From assembly GCA_019429185.1 (NCBI GenBank), contig JAHYJH010000003.1, positions 1 through 64,000 on the forward strand: a DNA stretch of 64,000 bases, given 5' to 3'. How positions within the stretch are numbered: position 1 is the stretch's first letter; the number at the start of each line of letters is the position of its first letter. Under the pieces are notes generated by a model. The model saw only the letters and a list, made by a program, of their open reading frames with translations, ran no database searches and was not told the DNA's origin. Source of the stretch: Vicingaceae bacterium (GTDB lineage Bacteria; Bacteroidota; Bacteroidia; Flavobacteriales_E; Vicingaceae). Positions 19,460-30,256 of the stretch are shown here, piece after piece. A program made the position numbers and the translations under genes.

Positions 19460-22400
19460 ATGCAAAACAAAGGACTATTAACAACATTCACAGTGCTTTT
19501 CGCTATAGCGAGTATTTATTCTCTTTCATTAACTTGGGTAGCTGTTGGAGTAGAAAATGATGCAAAAGACTATGCCGAAACTTATCACAATGGAAATTCC
19601 GATGCTGAATTTGCCTATTTAGATTCAATGGCTTCAGTAGAAGTTTATCCATTAATTAACTACACGTATGGCGAGTTAAGAACAAAAATGTTAAACCTCG
19701 GTTTAGATTTAAAAGGTGGTATGAACGTAACGCTTGAAGTGCAAGTGGACGAAGTTGTGAGAGCGTTGTCATCTTATAGTACTGACCCTGCCTTTAATAA
19801 AGCTATTGATGAAGCCAATACAATGCAAATAAAAAATGGTGGAAATTTTGTTTCTCAATTTGCTGATGTTTACAAAAAAAACAATCCCAATGGAAAGTTA
19901 ATTTCTGTTTTCTATACTAGAGATAATAAAGAAAGACTTTCACCAAATGCGACCAATGAGGAAGTTATTGAATTTATTAATGACATCGCAAATGCCGCCA
20001 TTGAACAATCTTTTGAGGTAATTAGAACCCGAATTGGTTTATTCGGTGCCGCTCAACCTAACATTCAACGTATGACTGGTTCTGACCGAATTTTAGTTGA
20101 ATTACCTGGTGTGAAAAACAAAGAAAGAGTAAGACAATTGTTGCAAGGAACAGCAAAATTAGAGTTCTGGACAACTGCACAAAACAATGAATTTTATCCG
20201 TTGTTAGATCAAGCAAACACTCGATTAGCAAAATTATTAAATAAAGATAGTGCTAAAGAAACTGATGACAGCACAACTGTTGCTAATGATTCCACTTTAG
20301 TTGCTGATGCTGATTTAGAGCTAAAAAATGACAATACTAAAAATGATAGTGCAAAAACTGAAACTGATATCTTTAGTGCATTGGATAAAACAAACGATTC
20401 ATCTGCAACTGATATTTTAGATAAGGTTACAAGTGCAGAAGATTCTGTTGCATTATTCCAAAAAAGTGTGAAGGAAAATCCGTTGTTTGCTTTATTAACT
20501 ATTCCAACCTACCAAAATGAACAAGGTCAACAAGTATTTGCTGAAGGTGCTGTTGTAGGAATTGTTGCCGTAAAAGATACAGCTAAAATAAATCGGTATT
20601 TGGGAATGAACGAAATAAAAGAAATTATTTCTCCAAGAAAATACAAATTACTTTGGGCATACAAAGCATTTGATGAAAAACAACAATTTGTTCAATTGTA
20701 TGCAATTAAAGTAACCAATCGTGAAGGTAAAGCAGAGTTAGAAGGAGATGTTATTGTTGATGCTCGACAAGATTTTGGTCAATTTAATGGTGCTCCGGAA
20801 ATTGTTATGCAAATGAATGGCGAAGGAGCAATAAAATGGAAAAAATTGACTGGAGAAAATGTTGGAAAACCTATTGCTATTGTACTAGACAACTTGGTTT
20901 ATTCAGCTCCTGCTCCATCTGAAGAAATTGGAGGTGGTCGTTCAAGCATTTCTGGTTCTTTTGAAATAGAAGAAGCAAAATTAATTGCCAACATTTTAAA
21001 AGCTGGTAAACTACCTGCTCCAGCTCGTATTGTTGAAGAAGCTATTGTTGGTCCTACTTTAGGAAAAGAATCAATTACTAAAGGATTACAATCTTTCCTA
21101 ATTGCCTTGTTAATTGTTTTAGCATATATGATATTCTACTATTCTAAAGCTGGTATTGCTGCTGTCATAGCATTGATTACTAATATGTTCTTCATATTTG
21201 GAATCTTGGCTTCCATGCCTCAATTAATTGCACTAACATTACCTGGTATTGCTGGTATAATACTAACAATAGGTATGTCGGTTGATGCCAACGTACTTAT
21301 TTTTGAGCGAATACGAGAAGAGCTTGCTGCAGGAAAAGGAATGCGTTTAGCTGTTTCTGATGGATATAAATTTGCTTATTCTTCCATTATTGATGCAAAC
21401 ATCACCACGTTGTTAACTGGTTTTGTATTGTGGTTCTTCGGTTCGGGACCAGTTGAAGGTTTTGCTAAAACTTTAGTAATTGGTATCTTAACCTCATTGT
21501 TTACAGCAATTTTTATTACTCGTTTAATTTTTGAATACAATTTGAATAGAAATAAAAAACTGAGCTTTACTTCTAAATTTACTGATGGATTCTTTCAAAA
21601 CTCCAAATTTAATTTCTTAAAAAACAGAAAAAAATTCTACATCCTTTCAGGTGTAATTATCCTTATTGGAATTGGTTCATTAGCTACCAAAGGATTACAA
21701 AAAGGTGTTGATTTTAAAGGAGGAAGAACGTATGTTGTGCGTTTTCAAAATGTTGATAAAATTGAAACAGAAAAAGTATTTAAACAACTTGCTTCACTTT
21801 TTGAAACCGCTCCTGAGGTAAAAACATTTGGTGATGATAATCAAGTGAAAATTACAACAACTTACCTTATCGATAGTAAAGACGAAAAAGCTGATGATAT
21901 TGTAGAAGCAAAATTATTTGAAGGTATGTCTTCAATTATTGGAGCAGAAGTAGATAAAGAAACTTTTTTAAATACCTATTTAATGAGTTCCCAAAAAGTT
22001 GGACCTACCATTGCAAATGACATGATACGATCATCTATACTATCTATAGTTTTCGCATTAATCATTATCTTTTTATACATCTTGTTTAGATTTAAGCAAA
22101 TGTCTTTTGGTGCAGGAGCATTAATAGCTGTTTTTCATGATGTATTAATCGTGCTATCCTTATTCTCAATTTTCTATGGAATTTTACCTTTCTCTTTAGA
22201 AGTAGATCAAGCATTTATTGCGGCTATTTTAACTGTGGTTGGTTACTCCATTAATGATACTGTGGTTGTATTTGATAGAATAAGAGAGTACTTAGGAGCT
22301 TTCAAAAAACGAGATACCGAAGATTTAATTAACTCAGCACTTAATACTACATTAAGTAGAACTGTTAATACTTCTTTAAGTACCATCTTTGTATTGTTAA

Positions 22401-22561
22401 TGATATTTATTTTCGGAGGTGAGGTTATTAGAGGATTTGCTTTCGCTCTACTAATCGGTATTATTGTTGGAACTTATTCATCTCTTTTCATTGCTTCTCC
22501 TATTGTTTTTGATTTCATGAAAAAAAAGAATGAAAAAGAAGCTGCTATCCTAAAAAAATAA
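19460..22561 (+). CDS. secDF: Fused protein translocase subunit SecDF
   Basis: GLDLKGGMNVTLEV, SVDANVLIFERIREEL (SecD); GVDFKGGRTYVVRF, GYSINDTVVVFDRIREYL (SecF). Confidence 0.95.
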   Translation: MQNKGLLTTFTVLFAIASIYSLSLTWVAVGVENDAKDYAETYHNGNSDAEFAYLDSMASVEVYPLINYTYGELRTKMLNLGLDLKGGMNVTLEVQVDEVVRALSSYSTDPAFNKAIDEANTMQIKNGGNFVSQFADVYKKNNPNGKLISVFYTRDNKERLSPNATNEEVIEFINDIANAAIEQSFEVIRTRIGLFGAAQPNIQRMTGSDRILVELPGVKNKERVRQLLQGTAKLEFWTTAQNNEFYPLLDQANTRLAKLLNKDSAKETDDSTTVANDSTLVADADLELKNDNTKNDSAKTETDIFSALDKTNDSSATDILDKVTSAEDSVALFQKSVKENPLFALLTIPTYQNEQGQQVFAEGAVVGIVAVKDTAKINRYLGMNEIKEIISPRKYKLLWAYKAFDEKQQFVQLYAIKVTNREGKAELEGDVIVDARQDFGQFNGAPEIVMQMNGEGAIKWKKLTGENVGKPIAIVLDNLVYSAPAPSEEIGGGRSSISGSFEIEEAKLIANILKAGKLPAPARIVEEAIVGPTLGKESITKGLQSFLIALLIVLAYMIFYYSKAGIAAVIALITNMFFIFGILASMPQLIALTLPGIAGIILTIGMSVDANVLIFERIREELAAGKGMRLAVSDGYKFAYSSIIDANITTLLTGFVLWFFGSGPVEGFAKTLVIGILTSLFTAIFITRLIFEYNLNRNKKLSFTSKFTDGFFQNSKFNFLKNRKKFYILSGVIILIGIGSLATKGLQKGVDFKGGRTYVVRFQNVDKIETEKVFKQLASLFETAPEVKTFGDDNQVKITTTYLIDSKDEKADDIVEAKLFEGMSSIIGAEVDKETFLNTYLMSSQKVGPTIANDMIRSSILSIVFALIIIFLYILFRFKQMSFGAGALIAVFHDVLIVLSLFSIFYGILPFSLEVDQAFIAAILTVVGYSINDTVVVFDRIREYLGAFKKRDTEDLINSALNTTLSRTVNTSLSTIFVLLMIFIFGGEVIRGFAFALLIGIIVGTYSSLFIASPIVFDFMKKKNEKEAAILKK

Positions 22562-22585
22562 AAAGTCAATAAAATTAAATTTTAA

Positions 22586-22622
22586 ATAAGCTGTTCGGAG
22601 TATTCAGAACAGCTTATTTTTT
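22586..22622 (+). terminator. Rho-independent terminator of secDF
   Basis: aataagctgttc...gaacagcttatttttttt. Confidence 0.8.
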
Positions 22623-22630
22623 TTGTAGCT

Positions 22631-23008
22631 TTGCTCTATATTTTCTTATTATTAGTAATTATGATGCTTTTTTTAAATATTGGAGGTGGAGAACTTTTTA
22701 TCATCGCTTTGGTGGTGATTATGTTTTTTGGTTCAAAAAAAATTCCAGAGATAGCAAGAATGATAGGCAAAGGAATTAGTGAAGTAAAAAATGCTACCAA
22801 TGATATCCAACAAGAAATAAAAAGCTCTGTTCCTGACCTCTCAAAAGTAAAAGACTCTATGAATGTTCAAAAACAAATGAAAAGCTACTTTATTGATGAA
22901 CTATCAACCACTCCTTCTCCTCAAAATAACAAAAAAGAACAAAATATTCCAGATACAACTTCTGAAGAAAATCCATTAAAACCAAACAATTCAGTTTCCA
23001 GAAATTAA
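22631..23008 (+). CDS. TatA/TatB-like Sec-independent translocase subunit (start may be at 22661)
   Basis: GGGELFIIALVVIMFFGSKKIPEIARMIGKGISEVKNATNDIQQEI. Confidence 0.85.
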   Translation: MLYIFLLLVIMMLFLNIGGGELFIIALVVIMFFGSKKIPEIARMIGKGISEVKNATNDIQQEIKSSVPDLSKVKDSMNVQKQMKSYFIDELSTTPSPQNNKKEQNIPDTTSEENPLKPNNSVSRN

Positions 23009-23060
23009 TTTTATAATGCAAATAAACGTACATTATTAATCCTAATTCGTAAATCAAGAA

Positions 23061-24002
23061 ATGGATTATATATTACTCATAGGCGGTTTAGCTATTTTAA
23101 TTGCAGGTGGAGATTTATTGGTTAGAGGTGCTGTCGGTATAGCTCTTAAATTCAACCTTTCCCCTTTAGTAATAGGCATGACCATTGTTTCTTTTGGAAC
23201 ATCTGCCCCCGAACTTTTGGTAAGCTTAAAAGCCGCCTTAGAAGGGCATCCTGAAATTGCAATAGGAAATGTAGTTGGGTCTAACATTGCTAACATTGCT
23301 TTGGTATTAGGATTAACCACCATGATACTTCCTATTCCTGTTCAGAAAAACACATTAAAAATAGATTGGCCCATTATGATGGGTTTATCTGTGTTATTTT
23401 ATTTGTTTATCTTAAATGGAGTATTAAACACTTGGGAAGGAGCTATTTTTGTATTACTTCTTCTTATTTTCATTATATACCAACTTAAATCATCAAAAAG
23501 CAATGAAACAGATGATGACGATGAAGCAATAGAAGCAGTAAAATCAAACTATTCAAATGTATATCTTCACTTACTTTTTATTCTTTTGGGTGTTGTTGGC
23601 TTAGCTTTTGGTGCTGATTGGCTTTTGGAAGGAGCTGTAAATATTGCTAAAAATTTTGGTGTTACTGAACACGTTATAAGTGTAACAATAATTGCTTTCG
23701 GAACAAGTGTGCCTGAATTAGCGACTTCCATCATTGCTGCGTTCAAAAAACAAATGGATATTTCCGTTGGTAATTTAATTGGATCTAATATTTTTAATTT
23801 ATTAGCCGTGCTTGGAATTACTTCCATGATTAGAGAAATACCAATCAGCAATCAAGTAATTACCAACGATGTATTTTGGATGTTAGGCACCTCATTTCTT
23901 CTACTTCCATTTATGCTCAACTATAACATCAGCCGATGGAAAGGAGCTGTGCTTACGCTATCTTATTTAGCATACGTTTTTTTTCTGTTGAGAGGAATTT
24001 AA
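23061..24002 (+). CDS. Calcium/sodium antiporter (CaCA/YrbG family)
   Basis: Two internal repeats: VSFGTSAPELLVS...GNVVGSNIANI and IAFGTSVPELATS...GNLIGSNIFNL. Confidence 0.92.
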   Translation: MDYILLIGGLAILIAGGDLLVRGAVGIALKFNLSPLVIGMTIVSFGTSAPELLVSLKAALEGHPEIAIGNVVGSNIANIALVLGLTTMILPIPVQKNTLKIDWPIMMGLSVLFYLFILNGVLNTWEGAIFVLLLLIFIIYQLKSSKSNETDDDDEAIEAVKSNYSNVYLHLLFILLGVVGLAFGADWLLEGAVNIAKNFGVTEHVISVTIIAFGTSVPELATSIIAAFKKQMDISVGNLIGSNIFNLLAVLGITSMIREIPISNQVITNDVFWMLGTSFLLLPFMLNYNISRWKGAVLTLSYLAYVFFLLRGI

Positions 24003-24008
24003 GAAACC

Positions 24009-24042
24009 AAACCTCCAAGGTTTTGAAAACCTTGGAGGTTTT
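24009..24042. terminator. Bidirectional terminator hairpin between convergent genes
   Basis: aaacctccaaggtttt g aaaaccttggaggttt. Confidence 0.75.
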
Positions 24043-24054
24043 AAAGGTTTTAAA

Positions 24055-25302
24055 TTAAAAAACGGTTAAACTAAACCCCATACTAATTAAATAAGAATTT
24101 AGTCCATCGCTTCTATCATAATTGGCATAACGCAAATTGATAGATTTGAATTTAACCATGCGTTTTTTACTCATCGCATTTTGAAAGATGCCAAAAAGAG
24201 GTTCGTATTTGAATCCTAACCCAACATAGTTCGACTCAAAATTAGATAAATCATAATCGGAAGTATAATATTTGTCGGTTAACTGATGTTCGCCAAAAGG
24301 GGCAAAATAGTCAGCGGCCGTTTGCGTATGATAACGATAAAAAGGATAAAACGCAATGGCTTTACTAAATCTTATTGGAGTCTCAATTTCATAGGTGTTT
24401 CCAATTATTCCAAAATCATCATAATAATAGCGATAAAATCCTCTTAAAATAAAAGTACTGTTTAAATAATAATGAAACCGAAGTGCAACTGGTATTTTCA
24501 TTCGTGAATCGGGCAAAAATTCCCTTCTTCTTACTTTCGATGAAATTATGGTTGAAATTTCGTCTAATGAAGTCGTATTAACTCCATCATCAAAATAAAC
24601 ACGATGAAAAGGTGTTGCCAATAAGCCTGATTGGTAGGTGATTTCAGCAGTTAAAGCAAGTTGAAATTTTTTGGTCAACACTTGAGCATAAGTAGTCGCA
24701 AAATTAAGTGTTAAACGCGTATTCTCACCTTCTGGTTCATTTCTCAGCTCAATTGGGCGGTAGAGTGTATAGCTATCATAAAAAACTTTCCCTTTAAAAG
24801 AAAGACTTTTGTTTCTGTTTTTGGATTCAACCTCATAACCAGAACCAACATTAAAAGAAGCAACATCATATTCACTTGAAAAACCAAGTCCAACTTCATA
24901 CGATTTTCGCTTATTAATTTTATGTGTAACACCAATATCTCCATGAACTCTAGTATCTTGCTTAGAATCGGAAGACACATCAATATCTATATTATCTGTT
25001 GATGCTGAAGTAATAAAATCTTGACCAAAGTTTATGGAATAAGTATTTTTTCCATAAGGAATACTTATAATTAAAGAATTTGTAAAATCTTGAAGATTTT
25101 CTGTTCCTCTTCCTCCCGTAACAGGCGAATGAACTCCATCCTGATCATAATAACTCGATAGAATATCAATTTCAATTTGACCTAATTTGGCTTTAACTGT
25201 GTCTTGAGTTGAAACTTCTGTTGAAGTATTTTGAGCGACTAAATTTCCTCCTAAAATTAATATTGCTGCACCAAGTGTTTTTTTAATTAATTGCATCCAC
25301 AA
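24055..25302 (-). CDS. DUF3570-type outer-membrane protein
   Basis: Signal peptide, beta-strand-rich, ends in F; adjacent to DUF4266 and ApbE as expected for this family. Confidence 0.8.
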   Translation of the reverse strand: MWMQLIKKTLGAAILILGGNLVAQNTSTEVSTQDTVKAKLGQIEIDILSSYYDQDGVHSPVTGGRGTENLQDFTNSLIISIPYGKNTYSINFGQDFITSASTDNIDIDVSSDSKQDTRVHGDIGVTHKINKRKSYEVGLGFSSEYDVASFNVGSGYEVESKNRNKSLSFKGKVFYDSYTLYRPIELRNEPEGENTRLTLNFATTYAQVLTKKFQLALTAEITYQSGLLATPFHRVYFDDGVNTTSLDEISTIISSKVRRREFLPDSRMKIPVALRFHYYLNSTFILRGFYRYYYDDFGIIGNTYEIETPIRFSKAIAFYPFYRYHTQTAADYFAPFGEHQLTDKYYTSDYDLSNFESNYVGLGFKYEPLFGIFQNAMSKKRMVKFKSINLRYANYDRSDGLNSYLISMGFSLTVF

Positions 25303-25505
25303 CCTCCTCCTGATTTACCTCCATTAGCACCAGAAGCACCTTCTCGATAAGATTGAAAATTGGTATCAAATACCTTAATTTTTGAATCGGACAGTTTCAT
25401 GTCTTCATCATTGATAGCTCCTTTTTGAAATTCTTCAACGGCTGCACATGAACTCAAAAAGCTTATGGCTATTGTTGAAAGAATTAATGATAATTTTAAT
25501 TTCAT
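25287..25505 (-). CDS. DUF4266-type small lipoprotein, Gly/Cys-rich C-terminus
   Basis: Lipobox FLSSCAA; tail SYREGASGANGGKSGGGCGCN. Confidence 0.8.
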   Translation of the reverse strand: MKLKLSLILSTIAISFLSSCAAVEEFQKGAINDEDMKLSDSKIKVFDTNFQSYREGASGANGGKSGGGCGCN

Positions 25506-25512
25506 TCTTTAA

Positions 25513-26559
25513 TTATTGATTGATTATTAGATGATTGTTGATTATTTTTTTAGTTTCTTTCTGTTCATAATAGTTTAATTTAATTCCATTTGATGTAAGC
25601 ATTTCATCATTGTCAGTAACAATTAAACATTCAATATTTCTAAGTTTATTAATAAGTGTTAAGCCTTTTTCAGGACCTAAAATAAAAACAGATGTTGCTA
25701 ATGCATCCGCTATTTCGGCATCGGCACAAATAATGGTAACACTTTTTGTCCCTGTTGCGGGCCAGCCTGTTGTAGGATTAATAATGTGCGAATATTTTTT
25801 TCCTTCAACCGTAAAAAACTTTTCGTAATTGCCTGAAGTAACCACAGCCATATCGCTAATTATCAACCAACCCATTACCTTGTCTTTTTCTTTTGGATTA
25901 GCAATTCCAATACTCCAATCTGCATTGTTTTCCATTTTCCCCCAAGTAATTAAATCACCAGCGGCATTCACTACTCCATTAGTAATTCCAAGTTCTTGCA
26001 TAATTAATTTTCCTCGGTTTGCAGCATATCCTTTTCCAATAGCACCAAACCCAATTCGCATTCCTTTTTCTTTCAAAAATACGGTCTGATTTTGCTCATC
26101 CACAATAATATTCTTGTAGTTGATTTTAGACACCGAAAATGCAATATCTTCATCGGAAGGTAGTGTGTTTTGTGTTCCATCAAATCTCCATAAATTAGTT
26201 ACTGATGCAAAAGAAATATCAAAAACACCCTCTGTTAAATCTGATATTTTTTTGCTTCGCACAATTAAATTCAACAATTCTTTATCAACCTTAACAAGCT
26301 TTATACCCGCATTTTCATTAATTAAACTCGTTTGTGAGGTTGGTTTCCATGATGAAATTAAATTCTCTATGCGTTGAATTTCCTTAATAGCTGAATCTAT
26401 GCTGTTTTTAGCCAATATTTCATTGTCGGAAACAGCTGTAATTTCAAACCTTGTACCCATTAATTTGAGTACTTGCTTGTAAGCAAATTTTTCATTTTCT
26501 TGCGAAAATAAATTTGTTACAACTAGAAAAATCAGTACAGTTAATCCACTTACTTTCAT
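25513..26559 (-). CDS. apbE: FAD:protein FMN transferase
   Basis: KLMGTRFEITA, GFGAIGKGYAANRG, NAAGDLITWG, HIINPTTGWPA. Confidence 0.92.
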   Translation of the reverse strand: MKVSGLTVLIFLVVTNLFSQENEKFAYKQVLKLMGTRFEITAVSDNEILAKNSIDSAIKEIQRIENLISSWKPTSQTSLINENAGIKLVKVDKELLNLIVRSKKISDLTEGVFDISFASVTNLWRFDGTQNTLPSDEDIAFSVSKINYKNIIVDEQNQTVFLKEKGMRIGFGAIGKGYAANRGKLIMQELGITNGVVNAAGDLITWGKMENNADWSIGIANPKEKDKVMGWLIISDMAVVTSGNYEKFFTVEGKKYSHIINPTTGWPATGTKSVTIICADAEIADALATSVFILGPEKGLTLINKLRNIECLIVTDNDEMLTSNGIKLNYYEQKETKKIINNHLIINQ

Positions 26560-27011
26560 TTAAGCAACTCATTTAAGTGTTTAATATATGCTTCTGCACC
26601 ACCTTCAACAAAGCCTGTTCGTGCAAGCACTTTTTCATTACTATCCATAATAATTACTGTTGGAAACTGCCCTTCATTGTTGTACTTTTTAGCCAGTTCG
26701 GCATTTTGTTCGGAAAGTTCTTTTGAAAGTTTATTTTTAGATTTCATAGGAAAATCAACATTCAACAAAATAAATTTATCCTTTGCATACGTTTTGAATG
26801 CTTCTGTTTGAAAAACACTTTTTTCTAAACGAATACAATTTGAACACCAATCGGAACCGGAAAAATCCATCAAAATTAATTTGTTTTCTGCTTTTGCCTT
26901 AGACAAAGCTTCTTTGTAATTAGTTAGCCAATCTGAACTTTCATTATCAATAAACGATGTTAGCATTACTGTTGTGAACAGAAGTACTATCAGAAATTTT
27001 AAATTTTTCAT
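26556..27011 (-). CDS. Periplasmic thioredoxin-family protein
   Basis: LILMDFSGSDWCSNCIRLEKSVF; signal peptide. Confidence 0.9.
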   Translation of the reverse strand: MKNLKFLIVLLFTTVMLTSFIDNESSDWLTNYKEALSKAKAENKLILMDFSGSDWCSNCIRLEKSVFQTEAFKTYAKDKFILLNVDFPMKSKNKLSKELSEQNAELAKKYNNEGQFPTVIIMDSNEKVLARTGFVEGGAEAYIKHLNELLK

Positions 27012-27026
27012 ATTTCTTTTCTTTTT

Positions 27027-27551
27027 TTAATTTTTTTCTAATGTTAAATAAGTATCTACAATATTAAACCCATTATAGTTTTTCAACTCAATTATTGTTG
27101 GTCTTTGATTTAACAATTTCCATTTATTGTTAACCTGTTTTAAATTAATTAAATAATTGAAATTAATAACTATTTCCAGGTTATCAATACTTGTTACCGT
27201 ATTTCCCACAGGAATAAAAACACCGTTTTCTTCTTCATCTTCGTCTTCGTCTTCATCACCCGATGGAATTCTTCTTATACTCCATGTACCATTGTAAATA
27301 TGGTTTGCTGTATCTCTACATAAAACAATATTATTAGCTTCAAATGAAAAATTATAGTTGGATAAATAGGTTGTGCTGTCAATCCCATTTTTTTCAAAAT
27401 AGGTTATGTTCCAAGTTCCCTGTTGAAGGTTGTTTTTTAATTGCTCTGTAACTGTGTTTGCATTGTCTTTATTACTCTTAGAGCATGATTGAAAAGTTAT
27501 TGCTCCGATAAGGAAAATAGCCAATAGCATTATATTTTTTGTTACTTTCAT
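27027..27551 (-). CDS. hypothetical lipoprotein, lipocalin-like
   Basis: Lipobox ITFQSCSKS; GTWNITYFEKNG. Confidence 0.65.
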   Translation of the reverse strand: MKVTKNIMLLAIFLIGAITFQSCSKSNKDNANTVTEQLKNNLQQGTWNITYFEKNGIDSTTYLSNYNFSFEANNIVLCRDTANHIYNGTWSIRRIPSGDEDEDEDEEENGVFIPVGNTVTSIDNLEIVINFNYLINLKQVNNKWKLLNQRPTIIELKNYNGFNIVDTYLTLEKN

Positions 27552-27645
27552 TTGATAATTTAAGTTTAAAATAAGATTACTTCTGTTTTAGAAAGCCTAA
27601 AAAAGACAGGTAATTAACCCATTTGAGTTGAATGATGAAATGTTT

Positions 27646-28032
27646 TTAGGCTTGAAAAGCAATAGGAGGACCTCTAAATAGAAGTTCAGTGAAAGGATTA
27701 CTACTAATTATCCTGTGAGGGAAATTTCCAGTGAGAGCAAGCTCTTTATAATAATGTTGAGCCTTGAAAATGAATGTTGATAGATAAAAAGTAGAATTAA
27801 AAAATTCTAAATTACTTTCAACTTCTAGTGCTTGTGTAACAAAATTAGTTAAGTGGTTTTCACCAATATTAAGCGAAAAAATATCAGATAAAAAATCCTG
27901 AAGATTAACAGGTTCATTCACTGAATAAAACTGTGGATTCGAATTGTTTTTTTGATGATTATGAGCAATGCAACTATGAAGAACTAAGATAGTTCCTGCA
28001 CAAAAAATAGCTATTTTAACAAATGATTTCAT
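27646..28032 (-). CDS. hypothetical exported protein
   Basis: Signal peptide-like N-terminus; no family recognised. Confidence 0.6.
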   Translation of the reverse strand: MKSFVKIAIFCAGTILVLHSCIAHNHQKNNSNPQFYSVNEPVNLQDFLSDIFSLNIGENHLTNFVTQALEVESNLEFFNSTFYLSTFIFKAQHYYKELALTGNFPHRIISSNPFTELLFRGPPIAFQA

Positions 28033-28214
28033 ACAACTTCAAACACAAAATTAGAACTTTTTATGAGAGTAATCATATTTAGTGCAAATTTAAAAGTAAG
28101 AGTACGTAATAAAAAATGTTAGTTAGGTAATCAAAAAGACATGAAAAATCAGTCTTACAAAAAAAAATCTAATTGTATTTTTATAGTAACTTTGTTATTT
28201 AAAATTTATAAACT

Positions 28215-29282
28215 ATGATAAAAACAATTCAAGGTGGTGTTGTACACGGTGATACTGTTCAGGAAATATTTAAAATTGCCAAGGAGCGTAACTTTGCTTT
28301 GCCTGCAGTGAATGTAACTGGCTCTAATACTGTTAACACAGTTTTGGAAACAGCCAAAGAAATAAATGCTCCTGTAATCATTCAGTTTTCTAATGGCGGT
28401 TGTCATTTTAATGCAGGAAAAGGATTGAACAACGAAAATCAACAAGCTGCAATTGCTGGAGGTATTGCTGGAGCTAAACATATACATGAACTGGCAAAAA
28501 TTTACAATGTTCCTGTTATTTTACATACCGATCATTGTGCAAAAAACTTACTACCATGGATAGATGGCTTATTAGACGCTGGAGAAAAATTTTATAAAGA
28601 AAATGGCAAACCTCTTTATAGCTCTCACATGTTAGATTTATCTGAAGAACCCATAAAAGAAAATATTGAAATTTGCAAAAAATACCTTGAACGCATGAGT
28701 AAAATAGGTATGACATTAGAAATTGAGCTAGGAATTACTGGCGGAGAAGAAGATGGAGTTGATAATTCTAATGTTGACAACACGTTGCTATACACTCAAC
28801 CCGAAGAAGTATCGTTTGCTTATGAAGAACTTTCTAAAATAAGTAATAGATTTACTATTGCTGCAGCTTTTGGAAATGTTCATGGTGTTTACAAACCTGG
28901 AAATGTAAAACTCACTCCAGTTATCTTAAAAAATTCTCAAGATTATATCCAACAAAAATTCAATACAGGAACAAATCCTGTTGACTTTGTTTTTCATGGA
29001 GGTTCAGGTTCTACCTTAGAAGAAATTAGAGAAGCTATTTCGTATGGTGTGATAAAAATGAACATAGATACTGATTTGCAATACGCTTTTACAGAAGGAG
29101 TAAGAGATTATTTTAAAGAAAAATTGGCTTACGTTCAATCGCAAATTGGAAACCCAGAAAGCGATGAAAAACCAAACAAAAAATATTACGACCCAAGAGT
29201 TTGGTTAAGAGAGGGTGAAAAAACTTTTAAAACCAGATTGATTCAAGCATTCAAAGATTTAAATAATGTTAATACTTTATAA
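28215..29282 (+). CDS. fbaA: class II fructose-bisphosphate aldolase
   Basis: VILHTDHCAKNLLPW; FVFHGGSGST; KMNIDTDLQYA. Confidence 0.95.
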   Translation: MIKTIQGGVVHGDTVQEIFKIAKERNFALPAVNVTGSNTVNTVLETAKEINAPVIIQFSNGGCHFNAGKGLNNENQQAAIAGGIAGAKHIHELAKIYNVPVILHTDHCAKNLLPWIDGLLDAGEKFYKENGKPLYSSHMLDLSEEPIKENIEICKKYLERMSKIGMTLEIELGITGGEEDGVDNSNVDNTLLYTQPEEVSFAYEELSKISNRFTIAAAFGNVHGVYKPGNVKLTPVILKNSQDYIQQKFNTGTNPVDFVFHGGSGSTLEEIREAISYGVIKMNIDTDLQYAFTEGVRDYFKEKLAYVQSQIGNPESDEKPNKKYYDPRVWLREGEKTFKTRLIQAFKDLNNVNTL

Positions 29283-29301
29283 CAAATAACAAATAACAAA
29301 T
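29281..29301. repeat. Short heptanucleotide array (aacaaat x3)
   Basis: aacaaataacaaataacaaat. Confidence 0.9.
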
Positions 29302-29413
29302 AACAATAAGCAATTGGCAGTTAACAAAGGCTTTTGCGTGTTGGAAACTCCTCCCTCCCGATAGTTATCGGGATGGGGAGGTTGGGAGGGACTAATAACA
29401 ATTAACAAAAAAT

Positions 29414-30256
29414 ATGGGCTGGTTTAAACGAATAAAAGAAGGGATAAGAACCCCAACAAAAGAGAAAAAAGAAACACCAGAAGGCTTGTGGTACAAATGT
29501 CCGAAGTGTAATCATGTGGTTGCACACGATGAGTTTGAGGAAAGACTTCATGTTTGTGTGTGTGGATTTCATGAGAAAATTGATTCTTTAACTTATTTTA
29601 AAATTTTATTTGACGACAATAAATTTGAAGAATTAAATCCTAATTTATCATCTGCTGATCCCCTTGAATTTACGGACACTAAAAAATATACAGACCGACT
29701 TCAAGCTACTCAAAAAAATACCAACTTAAAAGATGCTATTCGAACTGCTGTTGGAAAAGTAGATAATCAACATTTGGTAATTGCTTGTATGGATTTTGGT
29801 TTTATTGGTGGTTCAATGGGTTCTGTTGTTGGGGAAAAAATTTCTAGGGCAATTGATTACGCTATTGCACATAAAATTCCTTTTTTAATAATTTCAAAAT
29901 CTGGTGGAGCAAGAATGATGGAGTCTGCTTATTCTTTAATGCAAATGGCAAAAACTTCTGCTAAACTTTCGGTATTGGCTAAAGCTAAAATTCCATATAT
30001 TTCACTATTGACAGATCCAACAACGGGCGGTGTTACTGCTTCTTTTGCTATGTTAGGTGATATTAACATTGCAGAACCAGGTGCTTTAATTGCATTTGCT
30101 GGGCCTCGTGTTGTTAAAGAAACTATTGGAAAAGAATTACCAAAAGGTTTTCAAACATCAGAATTTGTGCTTGAACATGGTTTTTTAGATTACATTGTTT
30201 CAAGATGTGATTTGAAAGAACGAATAGCTATTTCCTTGAAATTTTTTAATAATTAG
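29414..30256 (+). CDS. accD: acetyl-CoA carboxylase carboxyltransferase subunit beta
   Basis: Zinc ribbon [12 protein letters not shown]...[31 protein letters not shown]. Confidence 0.95.
   Translation: MGWFKRIKEGIRTPTKEKKETPEGLWYKCPKCNHVVAHDEFEERLHVCVCGFHEKIDSLTYFKILFDDNKFEELNPNLSSADPLEFTDTKKYTDRLQATQKNTNLKDAIRTAVGKVDNQHLVIACMDFGFIGGSMGSVVGEKISRAIDYAIAHKIPFLIISKSGGARMMESAYSLMQMAKTSAKLSVLAKAKIPYISLLTDPTTGGVTASFAMLGDINIAEPGALIAFAGPRVVKETIGKELPKGFQTSEFVLEHGFLDYIVSRCDLKERIAISLKFFNN

Noticed and set aside
19460-22561. Asp/Ser/Thr-rich insertion in the SecD half (KETDDSTTVANDST...SSATDILDKV)
   Set aside because: Low-complexity insert between conserved SecD blocks; such inserts are plausible in Bacteroidota SecDF and nothing here suggests a new domain.
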